Shown: piece after piece, positions 24,396 through 33,833 of the stretch
Layout of the letters: each line of letters opens with the position of its first letter
Position numbering within the stretch: the first letter of the stretch is position 1
Assembly: GCF_026711005.1 (NCBI RefSeq)
Contig: NZ_JAPPVJ010000003.1
Location: 186,001-250,000 of the forward strand
DNA: 64,000 nt
Origin: Sphingobacterium sp. UT-1RO-CII-1
Lineage (GTDB): Bacteria; Bacteroidota; Bacteroidia; Sphingobacteriales; Sphingobacteriaceae
Direction of reading: 5' to 3'
Notes under the pieces: generated by a model
The model's database searches: none
What the model saw: only the letters and a program-made list of their open reading frames with translations
Told to the model about the DNA's origin: nothing
Translations under genes and position numbers: made by a program

Positions 24396-26384
24396 TTATC
24401 GTAAAGAGTTGATCCATTCTGCAATTTTCAATGCGTCAGCCTTAGGCACTTGAGGCATAGGCGGCATAATCGTCGGATAATCCGGCCAGTTTTGTGGCTG
24501 TGGATTATAAATCAACTGAACAATTTTCTCGTTCGTGTATTTCCTTTTCGCTACATCTTTGTATGATGGGCCGATCTGTTTTTTATCGGCCGAATGACAA
24601 GCTGTACAGGTGTGCTTAAGTAAAAGCCCTTCAACCTCCTTATAAGTGGGTGCTTTTTTAACTGCTGTAGTAGTACTGACAGTTTTTGCAGTTTCAGCAA
24701 CAGTAGTTTTCTTTACAGCTGCGCTTTTTGTTGTCTTAGCGACTTTAACTTCTTCTTTTACTTCTTCTACAACGGGAATGTCTGCCGAGTTATACGTACT
24801 AAGCTCATTGATCGATAACTTAGCTCCTGAAGGAATCTGATTCAAGGTGTAGTAAGCAATCGGGTGCAATAAATTATGTTTTGACTGTTCAGACATTACA
24901 CCAATAAGTGTCAGGTTATGTATATAATGCTGCTTAAGATCATCGGTCACAACTCGTACTTTTAAACCATCAGATGAAACCTTAACGCCTTTAATTTTTG
25001 CTTCTGCATTGTTTACCGGTGGGCTACCATAGACAGAGTTATATTTATAGGTAAAAGTAGTCAGCGAGTATGATGCCAGATCTTCTGCAGACTTTTTGTC
25101 CACAGGCTTAGTAAATTCGATTTCAAAACCATCCGGCATAGCTTTTACCGTTTTCATTTCAAAAGGAACTTTATCCTCCACATAAATTAAGCGCTCAAGT
25201 CCTTCATTGGCATCACCGGCGGATCCCCAGCCCCTATTCGTTTCACCAATAAACAAAGACCCGTCTTTCGCCCAATCCATCCGTAAAATACCTGAACGAA
25301 AACCACTACGGAATGCAATAGCTGCTCCTTGGTATTCGCCGTTGACTTTTTCCATCATAACACGGGAAATCATACTCATCCCCTGGTCAGCTACCAAGAT
25401 TTGGCCAGCAAAAGGCCCAAAGTGCCCCTCGGGAATAACAATAGGTTCTGCAGATGAGATGCCCAAAATACCATGCGGAAGCCACACTGCTGGCAATTGC
25501 AGTTGAGGGATTACCGCTTTAGCATCAGCCATTGTCTTGAAATCCTCATCGACTATATTTTCAGGTTTTACAGCCCTTCCCTCTGCATTGCGGATTCGGC
25601 GTTCGTCTATAAAATCAAACAATGCATTCTGTTTCAATTTTATGGGAGAGTCCGGATGATCAGTCCAGACCAAACCAGCAGGATGTCCTACGAATGAACC
25701 TTTAGGAAGTTCCCATAACCCTCCAGAGCCGATCCAATCGCCTTGATTTTCTGTGTAGAAAAACTCACCGTTCAACATACCTATCCCAGCCGGAGAACGC
25801 ATACCAGTAGACCAGGGCATCATGCGGCCATCTTCAAAAATCTCGAGAGCCCATCCACGCCAAGGCACCCTACTTTCGCCACGCCACCACTCTTCATCGC
25901 CAAAAGCGACATTCGTAGTCACTAAAAATGATCCGTTCTTAGTGATTTTAGGACCAAAGCTATATTCATGATAATGACCAGATAATGGCCAAGCATAGAC
26001 TGTCTCGTATACATCAGCTACGCCATCATGATCGGTATCTACAAGTTTTGTCAGTTCACCACGCTGCGCTGTGTATAAAGCTCCATCTTTATAGGCTAAA
26101 CCCAAAGCCTCATGTAAACCCGACGCAAACTTGCGAAAATAAGGTCTGTTACTTGTAGGATTTTCTACAATATAGACGTCACCACGACGGGTTGCTAATG
26201 CTAAATTTCCGTTGGGAAGAGTTACTAGGCCTCCTATTTCCAATAATGCTGATTCTGGAGCAGGAATTTTAACTATTTTCAAATAATCCTCTTCTTTGGG
26301 AGCTTCTTGAGCAACTATAGAAGTTGTCGCCAATACACTACCGACAAGTAGACTAAATAATTTTATATTAAATACTTTTTTCAT
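24396..26384 (-). CDS. Periplasmic beta-propeller protein with C-terminal cytochrome c
   Basis: The protein (662 residues from the ATG at 26384) has a signal peptide ending near SIVAQEAP, an NHL/PQQ-like beta-propeller at about 35-420 (GGLVTLPNGNLALATRRGDVYIV, GLHEALGLAYKDGALYTAQRGELTKLVDTDHDGVAD, RSGILRMDWAKDGSLFIGETNRGWG), a Lys/Ala/Thr/Val-rich linker, and a class I cytochrome c domain with the haem site CTACH at 593-597 and a probable Met ligand in PTIMPPMP. The longer start at 26465 would run into the upstream gene and precede the signal, so I reject it. It follows the DUF1080 gene by 19 bp. I infer an electron acceptor or relay for periplasmic sugar oxidation. Confidence 0.85.
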   Translation of the reverse strand: MKKVFNIKLFSLLVGSVLATTSIVAQEAPKEEDYLKIVKIPAPESALLEIGGLVTLPNGNLALATRRGDVYIVENPTSNRPYFRKFASGLHEALGLAYKDGALYTAQRGELTKLVDTDHDGVADVYETVYAWPLSGHYHEYSFGPKITKNGSFLVTTNVAFGDEEWWRGESRVPWRGWALEIFEDGRMMPWSTGMRSPAGIGMLNGEFFYTENQGDWIGSGGLWELPKGSFVGHPAGLVWTDHPDSPIKLKQNALFDFIDERRIRNAEGRAVKPENIVDEDFKTMADAKAVIPQLQLPAVWLPHGILGISSAEPIVIPEGHFGPFAGQILVADQGMSMISRVMMEKVNGEYQGAAIAFRSGFRSGILRMDWAKDGSLFIGETNRGWGSAGDANEGLERLIYVEDKVPFEMKTVKAMPDGFEIEFTKPVDKKSAEDLASYSLTTFTYKYNSVYGSPPVNNAEAKIKGVKVSSDGLKVRVVTDDLKQHYIHNLTLIGVMSEQSKHNLLHPIAYYTLNQIPSGAKLSINELSTYNSADIPVVEEVKEEVKVAKTTKSAAVKKTTVAETAKTVSTTTAVKKAPTYKEVEGLLLKHTCTACHSADKKQIGPSYKDVAKRKYTNEKIVQLIYNPQPQNWPDYPTIMPPMPQVPKADALKIAEWINSLR

Positions 26385-26403
26385 TCTCTTTTTCGTAACG
26401 ATA

Positions 26404-27798
26404 TTATAATATGATCGTGTAATATACCCGTGGTTCAAGCTTAACCAATAATTGCTGCTTACCATTATTCTCTCTTACTATTGCTTTACTCTTTTTAGCA
26501 AGGTCAAGCTGTAGATAATAAGCCTTGTCGCCAACGATATATTCATTTTTACCAACTTCCTTTATAAGATTATCTTCTGCAACCAGCACATACAAATCAT
26601 CTTCACCGGATAATCCATCCGCTACTATTTCTCTACCTAACTTTGTTCCTCCGTCTAATATATCCGTACGGTCTGAAATCTTTTTACCATGAAGCTCATA
26701 CTTAAAAGTAGGAATACGCTCGACATTAACGGTATATCCCTTTGTACGAAAACCTGTGCCCGCAGTATCGGAAGGCCATTCAGCATGATCGTTTGCTAAG
26801 CGCGCTACCTGTAGCTTATTAGCACTAAAGACTTGAACAGTACCTAGTGGCCTAGAAGTTCCATTTCCACGATTGTCCCACATAGGAGTAGCATCTAAAA
26901 AGCCTCCGCGCCATGCCTGAACTAATAATCCATGATCAAGATCATAGGTATAATGGAGTCCTGCAGGATTACCCACTGAAACCGCATGAACTATTTTAGG
27001 TGCACCCGCTACATCCATAAAACTTCTTAAAATAGGGCTTTGTACAGCATCAACCCAAATCGGATCAGCCGAACGCCATCCTTCTTTAGTTTCACGGCTA
27101 GGGTTTTCTGTTATTACTATGTTTTTATAGGCAACAGCACCATGGTCTCCCTGTATTCTTAGTGAAGCAGTTGCAACTTCATTTTCGCTAACAGCTCCGG
27201 GTGTAGGCTTAGTGAGCTCTACATTCTCCTGGACTAAAACACCATTTAAAAACACACTTAGGATACGTGCATTTTCTATCTTGTGTCCTGCCCCGTCAAA
27301 ACGTGGTGCCTGAAACGAGATTTTAAGATGCTGCCAAAGACCGGGAGCTTTACTGACATTAAAGCGAGGCGCACTTAAACCATAAATACCACCATTGCTC
27401 CCTGCACTGATAGCTTTTGCTTGCCAAGAGTCTTCCAATTGCACTTCATAACGGCCTTGTAAATAAATGCCTGAATTCCCTCCACTTACCATAAGATAAT
27501 CCAGCTCAATATCCATATCTCCAAACTCTTGTGCGGTAAAAAGATCTTCGCCTAGGTTTTTCTTAGTAGGAAGGTTAGCTATAATACCGATACCAGGCTT
27601 TACAGTAATATTTCCAACTGTGCGGTAGTCAGCGTTTGCGTCACCCGCCTCTGTCCAACTCTTGCTAGGGGATTTAAAATGATGGAGCTTGTCCAGTTTG
27701 ATGGGCTCTTTATTGGAAGCCAAAGAATAACTTGCTGTAAAAGATCCCGACAGGGCAACAAGTAGAAACTTGATTAATAATAATTGTTTTTTAGACAT
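26404..27798 (-). CDS. DUF1080 (3-keto-disaccharide hydrolase type) protein
   Basis: The 464-residue secreted protein (signal SFTASYSLAS) has a DUF1080 lectin-like fold in its first half: NITVKPGIGIIANLPTKK, FGDMDIELDYLMVSGGNSGIYLQGRYEVQLEDSW, GGIYGLSAPRFNVSKAPGLWQHLKI and VFLNGVLVQENVEL. The second half (about 245-464) is a further beta domain with YDLDHGLLVQAWRGGFLDATPMW. DUF1080 members have been shown to cleave 3-keto-glycosides. Its operon partner carries cytochrome c, and a GMC dehydrogenase lies at the other end of the same gene cluster, which fits a 3-keto route. The second domain is not one I can name. Confidence 0.82.
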   Translation of the reverse strand: MSKKQLLLIKFLLVALSGSFTASYSLASNKEPIKLDKLHHFKSPSKSWTEAGDANADYRTVGNITVKPGIGIIANLPTKKNLGEDLFTAQEFGDMDIELDYLMVSGGNSGIYLQGRYEVQLEDSWQAKAISAGSNGGIYGLSAPRFNVSKAPGLWQHLKISFQAPRFDGAGHKIENARILSVFLNGVLVQENVELTKPTPGAVSENEVATASLRIQGDHGAVAYKNIVITENPSRETKEGWRSADPIWVDAVQSPILRSFMDVAGAPKIVHAVSVGNPAGLHYTYDLDHGLLVQAWRGGFLDATPMWDNRGNGTSRPLGTVQVFSANKLQVARLANDHAEWPSDTAGTGFRTKGYTVNVERIPTFKYELHGKKISDRTDILDGGTKLGREIVADGLSGEDDLYVLVAEDNLIKEVGKNEYIVGDKAYYLQLDLAKKSKAIVRENNGKQQLLVKLEPRVYYTIIL

Positions 27799-28026
27799 TG
27801 TCTTGTAATATATAATCGATAATTTTTGAATTTTTCATTAAACCATAAGCTAAACAACTTATTACATACTGTATTATTAGCAATATTTTTTTTTGATATC
27901 TTAAAGCATATGCATTCTAGACACTCTATAAAATGTACTTAAGTAGAAGTTCCTAATATATTTTTAAATAAACGGTTTAGGCTTATTAGTATATTGGGTG
28001 TAAATATATTGACTCTAAATTATATT

Positions 28027-28058
28027 AGAGACTATATCACAAAAATGATATAGTCTCT
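28027..28058. terminator. Terminator after SusCD pair
   Basis: A 13-bp perfect stem (AGAGACTATATCA and its complement) with a 6-nt loop lies 12 bp beyond the susD stop. Confidence 0.85.
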
Positions 28059-28070
28059 GATTTTGTTTTA

Positions 28071-29702
28071 TTAATTATACCCTGGATTCTGTTTCAGATT
28101 AGGGTTATTATCAATCTGATTACGTGGAATTGCAAACAATTCGCGATTTACATCTGTAGATGCTTTATGATCCCACCAAGTGCCATTAATAAAGTCGCCA
28201 AAACGTATTAAATCCGTACGTCGCTTGCCTTCGAATACAAATTCTCTACCTCTTTCTGCCAAAAGCTCTTTCAATGTTAGTGTCGCAGTAGAGTACTTTG
28301 CAGCCTGCCAATCTGCCTTGGCAAAAGCGCGCTCACGAGATTCATTAATTAAGTCTACTGCTTCTGCTGTTGCTACTCCGCCATTTTTACGCATAAGCGC
28401 CTCTGCTTTATTAAAGTAAATTTCAGTCAGGCGATAAATGATATAATCATTTTCGAGATAGTTAGGATCATCTAATGTTCCTGACTTGTATTTATGGAAT
28501 CGAGCTCCTGAATTTTCTTCACCTTCTGTCATGGATCCCTGTGAGGTTAAATCACCCTCACTTTCTCTTCGGATAGTATTCACGTAAGCAAATGGTTTAC
28601 CATCCCACTCTTCTGTGCCTAGGATAGGAGTCGTAGTACCATACTTATATTGTGGACCGAATAAAAACCAATCTTTTTTACGAAGATCATTTTCTACATA
28701 AGCATCAAAAGCACTTGGGATGACAACTAAAGCATTCCACCCTCCATAGGCTACTTTTAAAACATCTTTCATATTGTCATAGCCCATAAAAAAGCCACCC
28801 CAACCAAACTCAAATCCGCCTTTTTTACTAAACTGAAACTGAAATAAGGATTCTTTATGAAAATCATTCGTATTTGCAAAAGCAGAATTAATATCAGGAC
28901 TAAGCTGAGGAGCTCCATCGATGCCCCCACCTTTACCCGAGATAATATTATCGCATGCTGTGATACAATCGTCCCATCTTGCTGTGCCGGTCCATTTTTC
29001 GGCATTCAAATACAATTCGGCAAGCATAGCGTAAGCGGATGCTTTTGACACCTGCCCTATAGTTTCGCGGCTTGTGAGCGGCAACTGATCGATATTACTG
29101 TTGATTTCATTTTCTATAAATTTAAAAACTTCTTCACGTGATACCGTTTCGGGATTCAACGGCTCACTAGTCCTTGTTACAATAGGCACATTACCCCACA
29201 TATCCATTATTTTCAGGTAGTGAAATGCACGCAGCACCTTTAGCTGCGCCAATACTTCAACACCTTCATTTTCTGTCATTCCTATTTTAGCAAGATCTAA
29301 TGCCGCTATATCTTGAATAGCATTATTGACGTATCCTACACCTTCCCACATGCCTTGCCAGGCATTACGAAGACGAGATTCATTACTTGTCCAGGTATGG
29401 TAGTGAAGGCGGATATGGTCACCAGAGTCATATCCATGTTTCCCTTTTTGCGGCCAAGCCAATTGATCAGCCGACAGCTCAGAGTGGTAATAGTAACCAC
29501 TACCACCCGTGGGGGCCAACCAAGACTGCATATGTGTATAAGGCCGAAGGGCCGCCTGCATAACCTCTAGTTTATTATTATAAAAACCATCGATCTTTAA
29601 TTTAGTATATACCTTCTCATCTAAATCTGTACAGCTGACAGACATTCCACCTATTAAAACAGATGCTATGAGCCCCAATACTAATTTATTATATCTTTTC
29701 AT
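28071..29702 (-). CDS. SusD/RagB-family lipoprotein
   Basis: A 543-residue intact SusD-type lipoprotein (signal with SVSCTDLDEKVY). The N-terminal domain has WQGMWEGVGYVNNAIQDI and LAQLKVLRAFHYLKIMDMWGNVPIVT; the C-terminal part has YRLTEIYFNKAEALMRKNGG, LLAERGREFVFEGKRRTDLIRFG and the family end IPRNQIDNNPNLKQNPGY. It lies 15 bp after its SusC partner and is followed by a terminator, so susC-susD is an operon. It should bind the glycan or glycoside imported by the partner. The neighbouring 3-keto enzymes suggest a glucoside or disaccharide substrate; that is inference. Confidence 0.93.
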   Translation of the reverse strand: MKRYNKLVLGLIASVLIGGMSVSCTDLDEKVYTKLKIDGFYNNKLEVMQAALRPYTHMQSWLAPTGGSGYYYHSELSADQLAWPQKGKHGYDSGDHIRLHYHTWTSNESRLRNAWQGMWEGVGYVNNAIQDIAALDLAKIGMTENEGVEVLAQLKVLRAFHYLKIMDMWGNVPIVTRTSEPLNPETVSREEVFKFIENEINSNIDQLPLTSRETIGQVSKASAYAMLAELYLNAEKWTGTARWDDCITACDNIISGKGGGIDGAPQLSPDINSAFANTNDFHKESLFQFQFSKKGGFEFGWGGFFMGYDNMKDVLKVAYGGWNALVVIPSAFDAYVENDLRKKDWFLFGPQYKYGTTTPILGTEEWDGKPFAYVNTIRRESEGDLTSQGSMTEGEENSGARFHKYKSGTLDDPNYLENDYIIYRLTEIYFNKAEALMRKNGGVATAEAVDLINESRERAFAKADWQAAKYSTATLTLKELLAERGREFVFEGKRRTDLIRFGDFINGTWWDHKASTDVNRELFAIPRNQIDNNPNLKQNPGYN

Positions 29703-29717
29703 TTGTATCTCTTTTAA

Positions 29718-32700
29718 TTAAAACCCAACATTTAAACCAATAGTCCATGACCTTGTTCTTGGATAGAAAGCCCGGCTATCTATACCCGCATCAAAACCTG
29801 TATCTTGCAATTCAGGATCTAAGCCTTTATAACTCGTAATCGTGGCTAGATTGCGTGCAGAAGCGTACACATATAGGTTTCTTACATAGTTGTTTTGCAT
29901 TTTAAAGTTGTAACCAAAAGTTATGTTATCCAACTTCAAAAACGAACCATTCTCTAAATAATAATCAGAATACTGTGGATCATCATTAATGTCTTTATTT
30001 CTATCAAAAGCACTCTCAAAGACGTTATTCGGCAGCCATTTTTGATTGCCAAAGAACATATCAGCTGTGTTTAAAATATCGTATTTAAACTTGCCTCTGA
30101 AAAACACGGTTAAATCAAAACCTTTGTACGCAAACCTATTGGATAAAGATGCCTGAAATTTAGGTACGCCATTACCAATATAAGTTAAATCATTTTCATT
30201 GATTTCTGAAGCCCTTCCTGTTGAGCCATCGGCTTTATAAAACAGCCACTTGCCATCATCGGTGAAACCTGCAAACCTTTTTCCATAGAACGACCCGATC
30301 TCCCCACCTTCTTCTAGACGAATAGCATCGCCCAAATTTCCAGGAGCGGGAAGTCCCCCAAATGTCATCCAACTACTTTTAAAACGCTCACTAGACATTT
30401 TGGTTAGTTTATTTTTCTGGTAATTACCTGTAAAATCGACACTCCACTGGAAATCATCGCGCTGCATTGCAACAGCCGAGAGCTGTAATTCCACTCCTTT
30501 ATTGGATACTTCACCCACATTGTACCATATTAAGTTTTTCACAAAAGATGGCTGTTGTGCGGTATATTCATTTAGTAAGTCCTTTGTTTTTCTGTTATAT
30601 ACATCAACACTACCTGTAATACGGTTATTCAAAAGCCCAAAATCAAGACCGATATTTAATTCGGCTTTTTGCTCCCATTTCACATAAGGATTGGGATTAG
30701 ATGATGGTCCGTAAGTTTGATAATAATCTCCATTTTGTGGATAAACACCACCGGTAGATAACAAAATCAAAGATGTGTAATTAGGAAACCCTTGATTACC
30801 GGTAACACCATAGCCGACTCTTAATTTCAGATCGTTTACCACATCTTTATTGGTAAAGAATTCCTCGTTGGTAATATTCCATCCTGCAGAAACAGCAGGG
30901 AAGCTTCCCCATTTGTTATTATCCCCAAAACGTGTCGACCCTTCGCGACGAAGTATGGCTGTTAAGAAATAACGAGAGTCGTAGGTATAATTAACACGTC
31001 CGAAAAATGATATTAACTTGTTCTCTTCTTTAAAAGACACTAATTCTGGTCTAGGCAGTTTATCGTTAGACACAGCTGTACCGGCCCCCATATTCCAATC
31101 GAGAAAAGCATCTGTGGTAAAACCACTGTTAGACATACTAAACCGTTCTGCAGTAGAGTATTGGTAACTATAGCCCAATAAACCGGTGATCTCATGCTTA
31201 TCTGCAAATTTCTGCTTATAATCTGCCGTAATCTCGAATGTCTTACTTTCATGCAATTCATTTCCTTTATACGCATAGGCAGTGCCTAAGTAGTTGGAAT
31301 TAGGTCGCTGATCCCAATCTTTTATAGAACGGTACTTACGCGTATTCCAATTGTCGCGAACATAAGATCCAAATGCAGAAATACTTAAAGGCTCTATTAC
31401 TTGCAGTTTTAAACGAGCATCTCCCGAAAATGTCTGCTGATTAGCTTCATCAATTCTATTTGCCAGACGGCTCATTGGATTGAAATTATTATAACCCTGC
31501 GTCTCATAAAAAGATCCGTCGCCTTCATATATAGGAGCTGTAGGGTTACGTTGTATTGCCTGTTCAAAATATTCGGTTTTACCCCCTAACGAATCTGCCT
31601 TACTAAAGTTAGCTGCAATATTCGTAGAGAAAGTAAGTTTATCATTTAAGCCAGTTTGGGTAAAACTTAAACGACCACCAAATTGCTCTCTTCCATTTTG
31701 CTTAGCAATACCTTCTGCATCTTGATAGTTTAAAGAAGCTCTGTAGGTCGACTTCTCACTACCTCCACTTGCGCTGAAGTTATGAAACTGCGAAAAGTTA
31801 TTTTTATTAATAAGCTCATTATAAAGATCTGTAGAATGGCCCAAATCTAAAGTTGGTTTATTCTGTCCTTCGACTACTAGTTTTCTGAATTGATCTGCAG
31901 ACAACATAGAAGGTCTTTTTGCAACCGACTCCATTTGTCCATAAGTTTGATAATCGAAAACAGATGTACCAGCTTTCCCTTTTTTGGTCGTGATTAAAAT
32001 AACCCCACCATTTCCTCGAGTTCCATAAATAGCAGCAGCAGACCCATCTTTCAATACATCAATAGACTCAATATCGCCTTGTTTTATGAGGTCTAAACTC
32101 CCCCCAGGTATACCATCGATAACAATTAAGGGTTCATTCCCACCTTTCATAGAAGCCATACCACGCAATTGAATACTAGAGCCTGAGTTAGGATTACTGC
32201 CTTGTGTGCGCGTAATATTTAAGCCGGCAACTTTCCCCTGTACCAGATCCATGGGACTTCGCATACCACCTTGGTTAAAATCTTTTTCCTTGACTGATGC
32301 AACAGCTGAGGTGATCTCACTTTTTTTCTGCGAGCCATAGCCCACTACCACTACCTCATCTAACGATGAGCTGTCTGCTGTTAAAGCAATGCTTAATGAC
32401 GCGCTGGACACGGTAATCTCTCGAGAAGTATAACCAATATAGGAAACGATTACTGTTTCACCTATACCTGCCTGTATTTGAAAACGTCCACTTGCATCTG
32501 TTTGTGTTGCTGTTTTACTTCCTTTCAAAGAAACAGTAACACCAACTAGCGGTTCTCCTGTTTGTGCATCTTGAACAATACCAGACACGGATTGCAAAAA
32601 ATTAGACACAGAGACGTGCTTGGTCGTGGAGCTTACTGCTCCTGCAGCATACACTGCGCTAGCTCCGTTACTAAGCAAAGCTAATGGTATAAGTAACCAC

Positions 32701-32738
32701 GTACTTTTCTTAGATTTAAAATTGATAAAATTTCCCAT
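29718..32738 (-). CDS. SusC/RagA TonB-dependent outer-membrane transporter
   Basis: The 1006-residue transporter is full length. After the signal it has a carboxypeptidase-regulatory-like domain (VSGIVQDAQTGEPLVGVTVSLKG), the TonB-interacting segment SLDEVVVVGYGSQKKSEI, the plug (SIQLRGMASMKGGNEPLIVIDG, GTRGNGGVILITTKKGK) and the beta-barrel with family blocks RRDGSSRFG-like RREGSTRFGDNNKWGSFPAVSAGW, YGVTGNQ and YPRTRSWTIGLNVGF at the end. It imports ligands too large for porins using TonB energy. The intergenic region upstream carries 11-bp-spaced repeats next to a two-component regulator gene. Confidence 0.95.
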   Translation of the reverse strand: MGNFINFKSKKSTWLLIPLALLSNGASAVYAAGAVSSTTKHVSVSNFLQSVSGIVQDAQTGEPLVGVTVSLKGSKTATQTDASGRFQIQAGIGETVIVSYIGYTSREITVSSASLSIALTADSSSLDEVVVVGYGSQKKSEITSAVASVKEKDFNQGGMRSPMDLVQGKVAGLNITRTQGSNPNSGSSIQLRGMASMKGGNEPLIVIDGIPGGSLDLIKQGDIESIDVLKDGSAAAIYGTRGNGGVILITTKKGKAGTSVFDYQTYGQMESVAKRPSMLSADQFRKLVVEGQNKPTLDLGHSTDLYNELINKNNFSQFHNFSASGGSEKSTYRASLNYQDAEGIAKQNGREQFGGRLSFTQTGLNDKLTFSTNIAANFSKADSLGGKTEYFEQAIQRNPTAPIYEGDGSFYETQGYNNFNPMSRLANRIDEANQQTFSGDARLKLQVIEPLSISAFGSYVRDNWNTRKYRSIKDWDQRPNSNYLGTAYAYKGNELHESKTFEITADYKQKFADKHEITGLLGYSYQYSTAERFSMSNSGFTTDAFLDWNMGAGTAVSNDKLPRPELVSFKEENKLISFFGRVNYTYDSRYFLTAILRREGSTRFGDNNKWGSFPAVSAGWNITNEEFFTNKDVVNDLKLRVGYGVTGNQGFPNYTSLILLSTGGVYPQNGDYYQTYGPSSNPNPYVKWEQKAELNIGLDFGLLNNRITGSVDVYNRKTKDLLNEYTAQQPSFVKNLIWYNVGEVSNKGVELQLSAVAMQRDDFQWSVDFTGNYQKNKLTKMSSERFKSSWMTFGGLPAPGNLGDAIRLEEGGEIGSFYGKRFAGFTDDGKWLFYKADGSTGRASEINENDLTYIGNGVPKFQASLSNRFAYKGFDLTVFFRGKFKYDILNTADMFFGNQKWLPNNVFESAFDRNKDINDDPQYSDYYLENGSFLKLDNITFGYNFKMQNNYVRNLYVYASARNLATITSYKGLDPELQDTGFDAGIDSRAFYPRTRSWTIGLNVGF

Positions 32739-33086
32739 AAGTAATTAGTTAGTTTTTATACATAAAATTAGTTTTGATAAAAAATTAGCTTGTTAACTAA
32801 TAAAGTAACATTCACAACGATGAAATGTTTACAAATTCAGATTTGTAGACCTACATCATTATTTGAATTGTTAGTAATAAGAGTGACTGAGGTCAATACA
32901 ACTACACCTCCAAAACTTTTTTTGATAGTTAAACAACTATAAAGAAAGAGGCGGCTGATTTTTAGGATATAGATGTATGAAATTGTTTGTTTGTTTAGTT
33001 TGAATTAGTGTCATCATTGATTAAAGGTAATTTGAAATACTACAAATAATTAGTAATTCGAAGATACGGGTACTTCATAAACCAAC
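32739..33086. other. Long susC leader or promoter region
   Basis: No gene is visible. A single extra TTGTTAA lies at 32790-32796, 52 bp before the susC start. A short palindrome (ACAAAT/ATTTGT around TCAG) lies near 32834-32849. No exact minus-strand TANNTTTG box was found. Confidence 0.5.
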
Positions 33087-33126
33087 TTGTTAACCAGATG
33101 TTATTCACTTGTTAATGGATTGTTAA
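33087..33126. promoter_or_regulatory. Four 11-bp direct repeats, probable regulator site
   Basis: The 7-mer TTGTTAA occurs exactly at 33087, 33109 and 33120, and a 5/7 match (ATGTTAT) fills the gap at 33098. The four units are thus at a strict 11-bp period, one helical turn, as in OmpR/PhoB-type binding boxes. The array starts 16 bp beyond the stop of an OmpR-type regulator gene and lies upstream of susC. Confidence 0.6.
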
Positions 33127-33141
33127 CAGTGAGATAAAAAA

Positions 33142-33825
33142 CTAAGAGACAGGCACTCTAAAGATAAATCCAACTTTATAGACGGTCTCCAATTGAACAT
33201 TGCGAGAGTAGTTGAGCAATTTGCGTATTCTGGACACAAATACGTCCAAACTTCTTCCTAAAAAATAATCACTTTCGCCCCAAACAGCTAGTAAAATATC
33301 CTCCCGTTTGAGAACACGATTTGCGTTTAGAGCGAAATATTTCCAAACTTCAAATTCTCTTTCTGTTAGATTTACTTGCTGTTTATTTGAGAATGTTAAC
33401 ATCATTTGGTCTTGAAGTAACCGAATATCACCAATGACTAAATCAGAGGAACGGCGAATTTGTTGACGATTAATAATATTATGGATTCTCCATGAGAGTT
33501 CTTCTACGTCAAATGGTTTTGTAACATAATCTTCTCCTCCCAACTTCAATCCTTTGATTTTACTATCTTTATTATCTCGAGCAGTTAAAAAAATAAATCT
33601 TTGCTGTGGATTTGACAATAACACTTTTTTAACCAATTCGAAACCGTCCATATCGGGCATTTGGATATCCACTAATAAAAGACTAAAGTTATCTCGCCCT
33701 AAAGTAGACAAAGCTTCTAAAGCACTTCTACTCCAAGTGATATCAAACCCTGATGAACGCAAATAAAATGCTGTTTGCTCTCCTAGGTCCAAATCATCTT
33801 CTATTAAAAGAATCTTGTTGTTCAT
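33142..33825 (-). CDS. OmpR-family response regulator
   Basis: A 227-residue two-domain regulator. The receiver (1-118) has the acidic pair E9-D10-D11, phosphoacceptor D53 (LLLVDIQMPDMDG), Thr in FIFLTARD and Lys in EDYVTKPF. The C-terminal winged helix (130-225) has VNLTEREFEVWKYFALNANRVLKREDILLAVWG and FLGRSLDVFVSRIRKLL. It follows the histidine kinase gene by 8 bp and is followed by repeats that fit its kind of binding site and then susC, so control of susCD is the natural reading. Confidence 0.93.
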   Translation of the reverse strand: MNNKILLIEDDLDLGEQTAFYLRSSGFDITWSRSALEALSTLGRDNFSLLLVDIQMPDMDGFELVKKVLLSNPQQRFIFLTARDNKDSKIKGLKLGGEDYVTKPFDVEELSWRIHNIINRQQIRRSSDLVIGDIRLLQDQMMLTFSNKQQVNLTEREFEVWKYFALNANRVLKREDILLAVWGESDYFLGRSLDVFVSRIRKLLNYSRNVQLETVYKVGFIFRVPVS

Positions 33826-33833
33826 AACGTACT

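Noticed and set aside
24396..26465. Longer start of the propeller-cytochrome gene at 26465
   Set aside because: It would overlap the upstream DUF1080 gene and put 27 residues before an obvious signal peptide at 26384.
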